Shown here: piece after piece, positions 33,722-42,425 of the stretch
How positions within the stretch are numbered: position 1 is the first letter of the stretch
Layout: every line of letters begins with the position of its first letter
NCBI GenBank assembly: GCA_035542475.1
Contig: DATKLL010000182.1
Location: forward strand, 1 to 64,000
Direction of reading: 5' to 3'
DNA length: 64,000 nt
Source: DATKLL01 sp035542475
GTDB lineage: Bacteria; Desulfobacterota; Syntrophia; Syntrophales; UBA2185
Position numbers and translations under genes: made by a program
The notes under the pieces: model-generated
Seen by the model: the letters and a program-made list of their open reading frames with translations, nothing else
Database searches by the model: none
Told to the model about the DNA's origin: nothing

Positions 33722-34630
33722 TCATGGCTTTCGCCCACATGCAATGATGATGTCGTCTGTGATTTGCACGATTCCTTTGCGCTCGAAGTAGTCGCGTGTT
33801 TTTTTTGTTTCTTTGTCCCTCTTAGTCAGCGGAACCCTAGCATACCACCAATTCGAGGAAATGGCGGCAAAGAAGTCATATGCTTCGCCTCCTGTCTTGA
33901 AGGTATTCCGCCAGGTGAGTCTTCTTGTCCGGATATCGGCAAGGCCTGCTTCTGCCAGGAGTTGCCGGACGTCGTCTTCCTTCCGAGGCCAGTATTCCAG
34001 ACGGTAGCCGAGGACATACTGCTTACTGATTATCCTGAATGAGGCGTCGCAGGCTTCCCAATAATGCTCTGGGCCGTGGGCACCGACGGAAAGAAGGCAG
34101 CCGGGCCGAAGAACGCGAACCATCTCTTTCACTGCTTTTTCCTGGTCGGGAAGTAACCCAATCGTCATTCCTGTCATGACTAAATCGAAGCTTGCATTTT
34201 CAAAAGGCAGGGATTCGGCATCGAGCTGGCGAAACTCAATGCGTTCTGGGCCGTAGCCTTGTCTCTTTGCCTTGGTCCTGCCAACCTCAAGCATGTAGTT
34301 GGAGATATCTCCGCAGACTACTTTGGCCGCGCCCTTCTGGAGGGCAAGCAGTGATATGATCCCAGTACCGCAGCCAACATCCAGAACTTCCTTGCCTTGG
34401 AGATCCAACCCTTCAAGCTGTGCTGTCGCAGCCTTCGTCTGAAACTCTGTTCCCAGCTCATCATACCTGCTCACGTGTTCCGAGAAAACACCATCATAGC
34501 CCTGTCTGACACGGTTCTTCATGGCAGCCGTATCCCTGATGTTGCCCGTGAGCCAGGCAAGTATGTTGTTGGTATTAACCATCAACTTCATCGGCAGTGA
34601 AAGCTTGCCAGTCCAAAAAATTGTGGGCAT
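33722..34630 (-). CDS. SAM-dependent methyltransferase (UbiE/MenG-like)
   Basis: The 302-residue protein starts at an ATG with AAGGAGGTGTGATCTT upstream. Motif I is KEVLDVGCGTGIISLLALQK, then KVVCGDISNYMLEVGRTKAK, IEFRQLDAESLPFENASFDL (motif post-I and II) and EMVRVLRPGCLLSVGAHGP. These are standard class I methyltransferase motifs; substrate is unknown. The last 100 residues form a non-catalytic extension (DFFAAISSNWWYARVPLTKR). It is part of the minus-strand array behind the integron integrase. Confidence 0.85.
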   Translation of the reverse strand: MPTIFWTGKLSLPMKLMVNTNNILAWLTGNIRDTAAMKNRVRQGYDGVFSEHVSRYDELGTEFQTKAATAQLEGLDLQGKEVLDVGCGTGIISLLALQKGAAKVVCGDISNYMLEVGRTKAKRQGYGPERIEFRQLDAESLPFENASFDLVMTGMTIGLLPDQEKAVKEMVRVLRPGCLLSVGAHGPEHYWEACDASFRIISKQYVLGYRLEYWPRKEDDVRQLLAEAGLADIRTRRLTWRNTFKTGGEAYDFFAAISSNWWYARVPLTKRDKETKKTRDYFERKGIVQITDDIIIACGRKP

Positions 34631-34729
34631 AAGATCACACCTCCTTAGAGATTACAGAAAATATGGACCACATAATGACTTAAATCAGGGGGCGGATTAC
34701 CTCATCCACTAAATTACCCGGCTAAATGT

Positions 34730-35566
34730 TCAAGGTACAAGATTTTCCTTGAGAAATCGAGCAACCGCGTCTTGCGCTCCGCTTTGCTGGTAAGTGTCAT
34801 GCTGACTTCCCGAAAATAGAATCTGCCAAGCTTTCTTCCGCTCACCGAACTTGTTGGCGCAAGAGCCCTCCTGGGGAGTGCCGATCCGCCATGGATCTGC
34901 ATCCCATTCCAGGGTCAAGATGGGAGTCTCAATTGGAGCGAAGATACCGTCGAAATCTGGATTCTTTGCATTTGTGCAACCCCAACCCGAAATGATTATG
35001 CCACGAAAGCCAGCAAGCCGGTTGCGCGCAACCGCCACACCTCCTTCACTGTGACCCATTAAAAAAATATTTTTTGTATCGGCCCACGGGCTCTTCTTAA
35101 CTTGTTCGAGAGCATAGCTAATCTCCTCTTGACGCATAGCATGGGCCTGTGGAAATAAACCGCCGCGTTTCATCACGGGATTGCAATTTAGTTTGCGACC
35201 GGGTCTGGCCATGCTATCGGGCAGTACAGCAATGAAGCCGAGCCCCTTGATAAAACTTCCCCATTGTGAGTCATGCATGGCAATGCCAGTGCACCCGTGC
35301 ATGTATATTACAACCGGTAATGGCTTTTCCACACTCACCTTGCCGGGCACAGTGGTGAAGAATCTTCCCGGAACGAATACCTCTGCCTTCTCCCAACTCT
35401 TGCTTATACTTTCCTCTTTATTTTCCTTTTTCTGTGCAAAGGAATCAAAAGAGGCTGCACTGAAAGCGAATGCCAGAGCGATAATCGCCAAGCCCAAGAG
35501 TGTTTTCATCTGTCGTGATTTCATTTGTCGATACTTTTTTGTCTGGCGTAATACAAACTTTAACAT
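34730..35566 (-). CDS. Secreted alpha/beta hydrolase (dienelactone-hydrolase-like)
   Basis: The frame codes for 278 residues. The signal peptide is MKTLLGLAIIALAFAFSAAS, so translation may start at the ATG at 35509 and not at 35566; neither has a clear ribosome site. The hydrolase fold is seen in PLPVVIYMHGCTGIAMHDS (oxyanion loop), IFLMGHSEGGVAVARN (nucleophile Ser in G-H-S-E-G-G), TLEWDADPWRIGT (acid) and FSGSQHDTYQQSGAQ (catalytic His). It is the first gene of the array nearest the integron integrase, the position where new cassettes enter. Confidence 0.82.
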   Translation of the reverse strand: MLKFVLRQTKKYRQMKSRQMKTLLGLAIIALAFAFSAASFDSFAQKKENKEESISKSWEKAEVFVPGRFFTTVPGKVSVEKPLPVVIYMHGCTGIAMHDSQWGSFIKGLGFIAVLPDSMARPGRKLNCNPVMKRGGLFPQAHAMRQEEISYALEQVKKSPWADTKNIFLMGHSEGGVAVARNRLAGFRGIIISGWGCTNAKNPDFDGIFAPIETPILTLEWDADPWRIGTPQEGSCANKFGERKKAWQILFSGSQHDTYQQSGAQDAVARFLKENLVP

Positions 35567-35851
35567 AGCCGTTTGCTTATGAGAAGTACAATACGAAGCT
35601 AAGTGGCGGCATGAGTATGCAACGTCATGTGCGGTCCATGCATGAACAGCGTTGACCGTTTCAGCGTTTTATTGATGGCACGCGAATCTGGGTGCTAGGA
35701 ATTGTTATCCTACTCGGTTTTGACAAAAATTTATAAAATGTTATCTTATTTAAATAAAATTGGAAAGGTAATAAATAAAAATCTTAGATAAATAAACTTT
35801 TTATTTCTGGTATATTGTGATAATAAGGACAAAAAACCAAGTTGGTAATTT
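35567..35851. other. Divergent region between intI and the cassette array (probable attI / promoter region)
   Basis: No gene. On the minus strand at about 35611-35652 an inverted repeat, CAACG...TTCATG...CATGA..CGTTG, precedes the first array gene and could be part of an attI or a degenerate attC. The 150 bases before intI are very AT-rich with no clear promoter. In integrons this region normally contains attI and the cassette promoter Pc. Confidence 0.4.
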
Positions 35852-37144
35852 ATGGATAAATTGTCAAAGGCCCGTGATAAGTCCCTGCCGGAGTTCCAGA
35901 AATTCCTTTTGGAAGAAAAGCTTGCCCCGGAAAGTAATGTCCCCTCCTATGCGCATTGGGTCAACAGATATCTTGACTACGCCAAAAAACATAGATTGTC
36001 TGTGGTGGTATATCAGGAGGGGGCGGTCACTGCATATCTTGATGCTTTGCAGTCGGATAGACGCATCTTTAAATGGCAGCATCGTCAGGCGAATGAAGCG
36101 CTGCGGCTTTATTTTACTCAATATCTTAAAAAAATGGCTGAACGTGTGCCTAGCATCTCCCGCCCTGCGGATGTTACCGGCTTGCTCAAGGAAGGAAGAC
36201 GTCTGATCAGATTCAGGCATTATTCCCACAGCACGGAGCGTGTCTATCTTCAATGGATAGAACGTTTTCTTGACTATGTATTTCATGCGGAAAAAAAGAC
36301 AAAAATATCTGATATTGCGACGGGGGATTATAAAAATTTTCTCGTTTATCTCTCCCACAAAAGGAAAGTCTCTTCTTCAACGCAAAACCAGGCATTCAAC
36401 GCAATTCGTTTCTTCTTTCGCAATATACTTGGTAAGGAAATAGATAGCCCCACCACTGTACGTGAAAAACGGGGACAGAAGCTGCCATCTGTATTATCTT
36501 TAGATGAAGTCAAGATCCTGTTTGCACCCATGAGTGCCAAGAATCGATTAGTCGCTGAACTATTATATGGTGCGGGTCTGAGACTCATGGAACTTGCCCG
36601 CCTGAGGGTGAGAGACATAGATTTCGATACGAATACTATATTTGTAAGAAGCGAAAAGGGCGGTAGGGATAGAACAACAATTTTGCCTTCCACGGTCAAA
36701 GACAGGCTTAAAGAGCATCTGAAAGCGATGAAGCTCATCCATGAAGATGATCTTGCAAAAGGATATGGAGAAGTCCAGCTTCCCGAGGCAGTCAGCCATA
36801 AATATACGAAGTCAGGAAACGAGTGGGCATGGCAGTATGTTTTCCCATCAGCGAGACTCTCTGTTGATCCACGAAACGGCAGAGTGAGCCGCCAGCATAT
36901 CAGTGACACGGCAATCCAGGACATGATAAAAAATGCGCTACGAAAATCTGGCATTTCTAAGCGTGCCAGTGTCCATACCCTGCGCCATAGTTTTGCTACG
37001 CATCTCCTGGCAAGCGGTGTGAACATCCGCGAGTTACAAGAGCTTCTCGGACATAAGAACGTGGAAACGACCATGATCTACACCCGCGTTGTCAGAAACA
37101 TGTCGAAAACGCCGCAGAGTCCTCTTGATGCGCTTTATAAATGA
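35852..37144 (+). CDS. intI: Integron integrase with duplicated core-binding domain
   Basis: The 430-residue tyrosine recombinase is of the integron type. Catalytic residues are Arg244 (GAGLRLMELARL), His375, Arg378 (HTLRHSF), His401 (LLGHKNV) and Tyr410 (TTMIYTRV). The IntI-specific insert is at about 308-358 (LPEAVSHKYTKSGNEWAWQY, then VDPRNGRVSRQH). It ends QSPLDALYK, like other IntI. Typical IntI are about 320-340 residues; the extra 100 residues form a second SAM-like core-binding domain (residues 32-95, SYAHWVNRYLDYAKK) before the usual one (120-193). It is divergent from the minus-strand array, the standard integron layout. Confidence 0.9.
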   Translation: MDKLSKARDKSLPEFQKFLLEEKLAPESNVPSYAHWVNRYLDYAKKHRLSVVVYQEGAVTAYLDALQSDRRIFKWQHRQANEALRLYFTQYLKKMAERVPSISRPADVTGLLKEGRRLIRFRHYSHSTERVYLQWIERFLDYVFHAEKKTKISDIATGDYKNFLVYLSHKRKVSSSTQNQAFNAIRFFFRNILGKEIDSPTTVREKRGQKLPSVLSLDEVKILFAPMSAKNRLVAELLYGAGLRLMELARLRVRDIDFDTNTIFVRSEKGGRDRTTILPSTVKDRLKEHLKAMKLIHEDDLAKGYGEVQLPEAVSHKYTKSGNEWAWQYVFPSARLSVDPRNGRVSRQHISDTAIQDMIKNALRKSGISKRASVHTLRHSFATHLLASGVNIRELQELLGHKNVETTMIYTRVVRNMSKTPQSPLDALYK

Positions 37145-37150
37145 TGAACT

Positions 37151-37296
37151 TGTAAAAAGTTAAAAAACCCTGTAGCTATTGCCAAAGAAATAAAATAACT
37201 ATTTAATAATACTAGATTCCGGGTCAAGCCCGGAATGACATCGCAATTTATATTTTCTTATTAAAGACTATTTGAAATGATACAGGACTTTTTACA
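37151..37296. repeat. Inverted-repeat element downstream of intI
   Basis: TGTAAAAAGT...CCCTGTA at the left mirrors TACAGG-ACTTTTTACA at the right. Inside is a perfect hairpin, ATTCCGGGTCAAGCCCGGAAT (37216-37237, split for quoting: ATTCCGGG-TCAA-GCCCGGAAT), a unit commonly dispersed in proteobacterial genomes. It may also act as a bidirectional transcription stop after intI. Confidence 0.5.
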
Positions 37297-37353
37297 TAAT
37301 TATTATAATCAGAGTAGGTGGATAAACAGTAAAAAAAGTGCGCATATTATTAT

Positions 37354-37382
37354 TTGACATGTGGGTTTCCTTTACCTATAAT
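37354..37382 (+). promoter_or_regulatory. Consensus sigma70 promoter upstream of the GpsA-like gene
   Basis: TTGACA (37354-37359) and TATAAT (37377-37382) both match consensus exactly with 17 bases between. The leader before the GpsA-like ATG is about 180 bases and contains CCCC/GGGG-rich and GATTGC repeat pieces; no riboswitch is recognised in it. Confidence 0.8.
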
Positions 37383-37570
37383 CGCCGCTCTGGGATTTTA
37401 TTCTCCCCCTCCCCTCAACGGCGGGGAAATTTTGTTATCTGGTAAATTTCAGGGAGAGATTGCCGCGCTCCCTTCGATTGCTCGCAAAGACGAGAAAAGT
37501 CTATAAATGAGAATGATAAATTAAGCAGTGTCATGCCTATGTGAAATTCGCGTAGCATGAGGTTTAGCAT

Positions 37571-38776
37571 ATGAGGATGAACAATTTAGATACGAGCAGG
37601 ATTGCCATCATTGGGCCGGGCAGGTTGGGGACATCCCTTGCCTACAAGTTCGGGAGGGACAATAAGAGAGTAACCATTTATTATCATGATACCGAAGTAT
37701 GCCGGACCATCAACAGGGAGCACCTCAATCCGAAGCACCTGACTCAGGATCTTGCGCGAAGACTTGGGGGCATGGACAATGTGCCCAGGCTGGCCGAAAC
37801 GGTCCGTGCGACAAATGATCTGGAGCGCGTCATTGACGATAATGATTTCATTTTCCTCACCATCACGATGAACAAGCTTCCGGATTTTCTGAATTACCTT
37901 AAACCGCTGATTGAAAAAAAGGCAGGGGAGACATGCCTCGTTTCCCCGATTAAAGGTCTCACTGCTGATGAAATCACCAAAGAACTGATCACGCCATCAC
38001 AGTTGATCAATAACAATCTGTTCAATGTAAAAGACAAGTATGAAGTGGTTTGTATCGGGGGGCCCTTCTTTGACATGGATATAATGCTGGGGAATCCTGT
38101 CTGCGTGACCGTTGCCGGGAAAAAGCGTGTCGCCAAAGTTATAAGAGAGGAGATCATCAGGTTCAATCGAAGGGAATTTACCTCTTTTTATAATTTTGAT
38201 ATTGTCGGTGTTGAGGCCTGCGGTTCTCTAAAAAACATCGTCGCGAATATCATGGGTGTCATAGATTCCCTGGACATTGGCGATTCTATTCCGGGAACTG
38301 TATTTGCGCGGTCCGGCGTGGAGATACGGTCACTGTCGAAATTGCTGGGCGGCGGTTTTCAGGCCTTTCACAGTCAGGCCGGTGTAGGTGACATGTACGT
38401 AACCCTGTCTTCTGTTGCAAGCAAGAATTACCGGTACGGCAAATTTTATTATGAATTATACAGCGGGAATCCCATAGAAACAGATATAAAAGTTCTTGAG
38501 CGAATAGACGGTACCCCGGAAGGTCCCAATACTATCAGGAATGTGCACAAATATCTGGAAAAGAAGAATATGTACAGTCCTCTGTTTCATTGCGCCTATA
38601 AAATATTTAACGAGGTAGGTCATAAGAAGGACATCAAAGAACATATAATCCAGGCCTGCCAGTTTGATAAAAGGACGAGAGAATATATTGGCCCTATATC
38701 AAGGATGATCTACAGGATCCTTCCCAACTTGTGGTATCGAAGGCATAAGGGGTTGTTATCAAACCTCGAAACATGA
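37571..38776 (+). CDS. NAD(P)-dependent glycerol-3-phosphate dehydrogenase-like protein
   Basis: The 401-residue protein has an N-terminal Rossmann fold (IAIIGPGRLGTSLAYKFGRD) and the GpsA-type second domain, with VSPIKGLTADEITKELI and VGVEACGSLKNIVANIMG. The Lys of G-S-L-K-N corresponds to the catalytic Lys of GpsA, and the following Asn-Ile-Val matches. GpsA makes sn-glycerol 3-phosphate for phospholipids. This copy is about 70 residues longer than usual, mostly at the C terminus (RMIYRILPNLWYRRHKG), so it may be a divergent paralogue. It has its own consensus promoter. Confidence 0.75.
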   Translation: MRMNNLDTSRIAIIGPGRLGTSLAYKFGRDNKRVTIYYHDTEVCRTINREHLNPKHLTQDLARRLGGMDNVPRLAETVRATNDLERVIDDNDFIFLTITMNKLPDFLNYLKPLIEKKAGETCLVSPIKGLTADEITKELITPSQLINNNLFNVKDKYEVVCIGGPFFDMDIMLGNPVCVTVAGKKRVAKVIREEIIRFNRREFTSFYNFDIVGVEACGSLKNIVANIMGVIDSLDIGDSIPGTVFARSGVEIRSLSKLLGGGFQAFHSQAGVGDMYVTLSSVASKNYRYGKFYYELYSGNPIETDIKVLERIDGTPEGPNTIRNVHKYLEKKNMYSPLFHCAYKIFNEVGHKKDIKEHIIQACQFDKRTREYIGPISRMIYRILPNLWYRRHKGLLSNLET

Positions 38777-38937
38777 TAATAGGGTTTTGCAAATTCCACA
38801 GCGAGCTGTGGGAAATTGAACAAAGACTCTTCGATATTGTTTCACACACTCAAGGTCAATTCGACTAATGCCCTTTTCCGCGGCGTTGCCTGGAAAAAGG
38901 TACGGTCTCGTTGAATTCATAAAAAGGAGAAAATCTA

Positions 38938-40298
38938 TGGAACAGACCAAGGTAGTATTGAACGATAATGAGATACCGAAGAAATGGTACAATATCCTGG
39001 CTGACATGCCGACTCCCATGAATCCTCCTCTCCATCCGGGAACGGGAAAACCCGTCGGCCCGGATGATCTAGCACCAGTCTTTCCTATGAACCTGATTGA
39101 ACAGGAAGTGAGTCCGGAGCGCTGGATTGACATTCCCGATGCTGTTCTGGAAAAATACCTCCTCTGGCGGCCTACGCCGTTGTGCAGGGCCTGGAATTTT
39201 GAAAAGCTGCTCGGTGCTCCCGTCAAGATATACTATAAAAATGAAGGTGTGAGCCCTGCCGGCTCCCACAAACCGAATACAGCCGTTCCCCAAGCGTATT
39301 ACAATAAGGTTTTCGGCATCAAGCGTCTTGCAACCGAGACAGGGGCAGGGCAGTGGGGGAGCGCACTGGCCATGGCTTGTAAGATATTCGACCTGGAATG
39401 CCGGGTGTACATGGTAAAGGTCAGTTATGAACAGAAGCCTTACCGGCGCCTGATGATGAATACGTGGGGCGCTGAATGTATCCCCAGCCCCAGTACCTTG
39501 ACTAACGCGGGAAAGCAGGTGCTGGCCGCTCACCCTGACTCGCCGGGCAGCCTCGGCATTGCGATCAGTGAGGCAGTTGAAGATGCCGTGACCCATAAAA
39601 ACTCGCGGTATTCGCTGGGCAGTGTTCTTAATCATGTGCTGCTGCACCAGACCATCATAGGCCTGGAGGCTCAGAAACAGCTGGAGAAGATCGGTGTCTA
39701 TCCTGATGTCGTGATCGGCTGTGCCGGTGGAGGAAGCAATTTTGCCGGGATAGCTCTTCCGTTCGCCAGAGATAAGATTCACGGAAAGAAGGTTAAAATT
39801 ATTGCTGCGGAACCGTCGTCATGTCCGACCATGACCAAGGGACCCTTTGCTTACGATTTTGGTGATCTGGCCAAGATGACGCCGCTTCTTTGCATGTACA
39901 CCCTCGGGCATGATTTTGTACCCGCGCCCATCCATGCGGGTGGGCTGCGATACCACGGCATGGCTCCCATCGTAAGCCACCTCGTTAAAGAAAAGGTGAT
40001 GGAGGCGAGGGCGTATAACCAGCTTGAGACCTTTGACGCCGGTGTGAGGTGGGCTCGCAGCGAGTGTTTTATTCCGGCTCCGGAAACAAATCATGCCATA
40101 GCCGCTGTGGTGGATGAAGCCATGCGTGCCAAGCAAGAGGGTAAGGAAAAGGTCATCCTCTTCGACTGGAGCGGTCACGGGCTCGTTGATCTTGCGGCGT
40201 ATGACGCCTTCCTATCAGGGAAGCTTGAGCAGTATGATCTTCCGGAAAAAGAAATTCAGAGAGCGCTGAAGGCTATTGAGGGATTGCCAAAACCATAA
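38938..40298 (+). CDS. trpB: Tryptophan synthase beta chain, TrpB2 type
   Basis: From the ATG at 38938, with AAAAAGGAGAAAATCT upstream, the product is 453 residues; the frame is open 70 bases further without a ribosome site. It is the long TrpB2 form: GRPTPLCRAWNFEKLL-like PTPLCRAWNF near the N terminus, the PLP-lysine region NEGVSPAGSHKPNTAVPQAY, ATETGAGQWGSALAMACKIF, VIGCAGGGSNFAGIALPFAR (phosphate loop) and LFDWSGHGLVDLAAYD. It condenses indole and serine to tryptophan. No trpA is present. TrpB2 copies often stand alone and may scavenge indole. Confidence 0.93.
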
Positions 40299-40342
40299 TA
40301 GGCTATTAAGTAGGCTATTGAAAAACGCCCATCTGCAAGCTT

Positions 40343-40393
40343 GAAGCCGTCAGGGAGGACGCGAAGATTCCCCTTGACGGCTTCTTTGTTTTT
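40343..40393 (+). terminator. Intrinsic terminator after trpB2
   Basis: GAAGCCGTCAGGG pairs with CCCCTTGACGGCTTC (one bulged base) across a loop of about 14 bases and runs into TTTGTTTTT. Just before it, GAAAAACGCCCATCTGC (40319-40336) is a half copy of the family A repeat arm. Confidence 0.75.
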
Positions 40394-40420
40394 AGGGATG
40401 GTAAACTCAGGTTTACTGTA

Positions 40421-40484
40421 ATTCCGGACTTGATCTGGAATCCAGATCCTTAAAATACTGGATTTCCGCATGCGCGGGAATGAC
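40421..40484. repeat. Dispersed GGAATCCAG / CGCGGGAATGAC repeat unit
   Basis: ATTCCGGACTTGATCTGGAAT and then TGGATTTCCGCATGCGCGGGAA-type palindromes follow each other (quoted in part). Units of this kind, with the common TCCCGC...GCGGGAATGAC motif, are scattered in many proteobacterial genomes. A related unit is inside 37216-37237. Non-coding. Confidence 0.45.
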
Positions 40485-40567
40485 TATTGTGATCATTCAG
40501 TGCAGATTACAATGATGTTGAAATATCAAAATTCAAATTTGCATCAATGTTGTGATGTCTTGCTTAT

Positions 40568-40837
40568 ATGGATAAGTATGATAATCTAGAAATCAGATGT
40601 CCGCATCTTGGTGGTGAAGTCAGATTTTCCTACTGCCGGAAGGAAGGGGGAGAACTGCCCTGCCTGCGCGTTATCACCTGCTGGTATCCGTATTTCCCCG
40701 TTGAGCAGCACTTGAGAGAGAGTATGACGGCAGCTTCGTGGAATAGCTTTGTCCTGAAAGTGCCCAAGGATAAAGTAACAACACTCATCGAACTCATTGA
40801 GGAGGCAAAAAGGCAGGCTACGCATAAAAGTGAATAA
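40568..40837 (+). CDS. Small Cys-rich conserved protein of unknown function
   Basis: The 89-residue protein has a Cys pattern C-P-H-L-G-G-E-V-x-F-x-Y-C then L-P-C-L and ITCWYPYF, that is four Cys within the first 40 residues, suggesting a small metal or Fe-S site. The C-terminal half is helical (LIELIEEAKRQA). No signal peptide. I recall similar short proteins from anaerobic deltaproteobacteria but cannot name a function. The start ATG lacks a strong ribosome site. It stands alone between the repeat region and rarA. Confidence 0.6.
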   Translation: MDKYDNLEIRCPHLGGEVRFSYCRKEGGELPCLRVITCWYPYFPVEQHLRESMTAASWNSFVLKVPKDKVTTLIELIEEAKRQATHKSE

Positions 40838-40944
40838 GACCTAAACCACATGATGGCAGTCATGATGTTGTAAAAAAATATTAAATAGTCATTGCTGGGA
40901 AGATAAATTTACTCGCACCCCTTTTCTAAAGAGGCCCGGGGGAT

Positions 40945-40971
40945 GTCCCCCGCCGGCGGGGGTTGGGGGTG
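40945..40971. repeat. GC-rich palindromic repeat unit (family B)
   Basis: GTCCCCCGCCGGCGGGGGTT followed by GGGGGTGG is a near-perfect palindrome with a T-rich 3' side on the other strand. The same unit is at 52079-52105 and both are flanked by AAATCCC or ATCTCCC-type sequence. Dispersed, non-coding. Confidence 0.6.
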
Positions 40972-41049
40972 GTTTCAATCATCAAAATCCCTCTAAATCT
41001 CCCTTTACAAAGGGAGACTTAACGTAATAAAAAATATAATTGCAAACCT

Positions 41050-42408
41050 ATGGATCTATTTGATCAGAAAGATAACGGGACGGAACTAAGCCCACTGGCA
41101 GACAGGATGCGGCCTCGGACTCTTGCCGACTTTGTAGGACAGACGCATCTTCTGGGTGAAGGCAGTCTGCTTCGCCGCGCCATTGAAGAAGACAAACTGT
41201 TTTCCATGATTTTCTGGGGTCCGCCCGGCTCAGGAAAGACCACGTTGGCCCGCCTTATAGCCCATGAAACGAAATCAAATTTCGTGAGTTTTTCAGCCGT
41301 CATGTCCGGAGTAAAGGAAATCAGGGCGGTCGTTGACGAGGCGAATTCGCAATGGAATTACCACCGCAGAAGGACAATTTTATTTGTCGATGAGATACAC
41401 AGATTCAATAAGGCCCAGCAGGACGCCTTCTTACCGCATGTCGAAAGGGGCCTCATCACGCTCATTGGCGCTACTACGGAAAATCCGTCATTTGAGGTTA
41501 TTTCTCCCCTCCTGTCACGGTCGAGGGTAATGCTCCTCAAGCCTTATTCTGATGAAGAACTGTCAATCATGATTAAGCGGGCTGTCCATGATAAAGAGAG
41601 AGGCCTGGGGGCACTATCCCTTGAGATAGATGACGAGGCGCTTGACCGCATCATCTGGTCCGCGGATGGGGATGCGCGCATGGCCTTGAACAGCCTTGAG
41701 GCAGCAGCATCTCTTCTCACGATTAATGATAAACACGAAAGAAAAATTACCCGTGCGGTGGTGGAGGAAGCAATTCAGAAAAAGGCACTGCAGTATGACA
41801 AGGGAGGCGAGGAACACTACAACCTGATCTCAGCCCTTCACAAAAGTCTCCGGGGGAGCGATCCGGATGCCACCCTTTACTGGCTGGGACGTATGCTTGC
41901 CGCGGGTGAAGATCCTCTTTACATTGCGCGGCGCATGGTGAGATTTGCATCTGAAGACGTCGGGAATGCAGATCCGACAGCCCTTACCATTGCTGTTTCC
42001 GCCATGCAGGCCTTTCAGTTTATCGGTATTCCTGAAGGCGAGCTTGCTCTGGCCCAGGCTGCTGTATATCTTGCTACAGCTCCGAAGAGTAATTCTCTTT
42101 ATGCCGCTTATGGAAGGGTCAGGGGAACTATAAGCCAAACCGGCACCCTGGCAGTGCCTCTTCATATCAGGAACGCACCTACACGGTTAATGAAGGATAT
42201 TGGCTATGGCAAAGGCTATCAGTATGCTCATGATTTTGAAGATGCTTATGTTCCCCAGGACTATCTTCCTGATGAATTAAAAGGAGAAACGTTTTATATA
42301 CCCACGGACAGAGGATATGAAAAAGTGATAAAAGAAAGAATTAAGCAGTGGCGGAGGCTCCGGGAATCAATGGATGAAAAAAATAAAAAAAAGAAAGGGG
42401 AGACATGA
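41050..42408 (+). CDS. rarA: Replication-associated recombination protein RarA (MgsA, AAA+ ATPase)
   Basis: The 452-residue AAA+ ATPase acts at stalled replication forks. It starts with PLADRMRPRTLADFVGQTHL, has Walker A FWGPPGSGKTTLARLIA, Walker B TILFVDEIHRFNKAQQDAFL, sensor 1 LIGATTENPSFEVISPLLSR and sensor 2 with the GDARMALNSLE motif. The C-terminal tetramer domain contains HKSLRGSDPDATLYWLGRML and RMVRFASEDVGNADP, hallmarks of RarA. It stands alone with an inverted repeat at its stop codon. Confidence 0.96.
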   Translation: MDLFDQKDNGTELSPLADRMRPRTLADFVGQTHLLGEGSLLRRAIEEDKLFSMIFWGPPGSGKTTLARLIAHETKSNFVSFSAVMSGVKEIRAVVDEANSQWNYHRRRTILFVDEIHRFNKAQQDAFLPHVERGLITLIGATTENPSFEVISPLLSRSRVMLLKPYSDEELSIMIKRAVHDKERGLGALSLEIDDEALDRIIWSADGDARMALNSLEAAASLLTINDKHERKITRAVVEEAIQKKALQYDKGGEEHYNLISALHKSLRGSDPDATLYWLGRMLAAGEDPLYIARRMVRFASEDVGNADPTALTIAVSAMQAFQFIGIPEGELALAQAAVYLATAPKSNSLYAAYGRVRGTISQTGTLAVPLHIRNAPTRLMKDIGYGKGYQYAHDFEDAYVPQDYLPDELKGETFYIPTDRGYEKVIKERIKQWRRLRESMDEKNKKKKGET

Positions 42409-42425
42409 TGTCTCCCCATTTCAGG
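42398..42425 (+). terminator. Possible terminator hairpin at the rarA stop
   Basis: GGGGAGACAT-G-ATGTCTCCCC is an almost perfect palindrome overlapping the last rarA codons, followed by ATTTC. The T run is weak and the loop is very short, so function as a terminator is uncertain. Confidence 0.4.

Noticed and set aside
34650..34730. Possible attC after the alpha/beta hydrolase gene (GTGGAT...ATCCGC hairpin)
   Set aside because: The stem is short and no RYYYAAC or GTTRRRY core is found at either end.
39069..39782. 237-codon minus-strand frame opposite trpB2
   Set aside because: Antisense shadow of a strongly conserved enzyme with no start signal.
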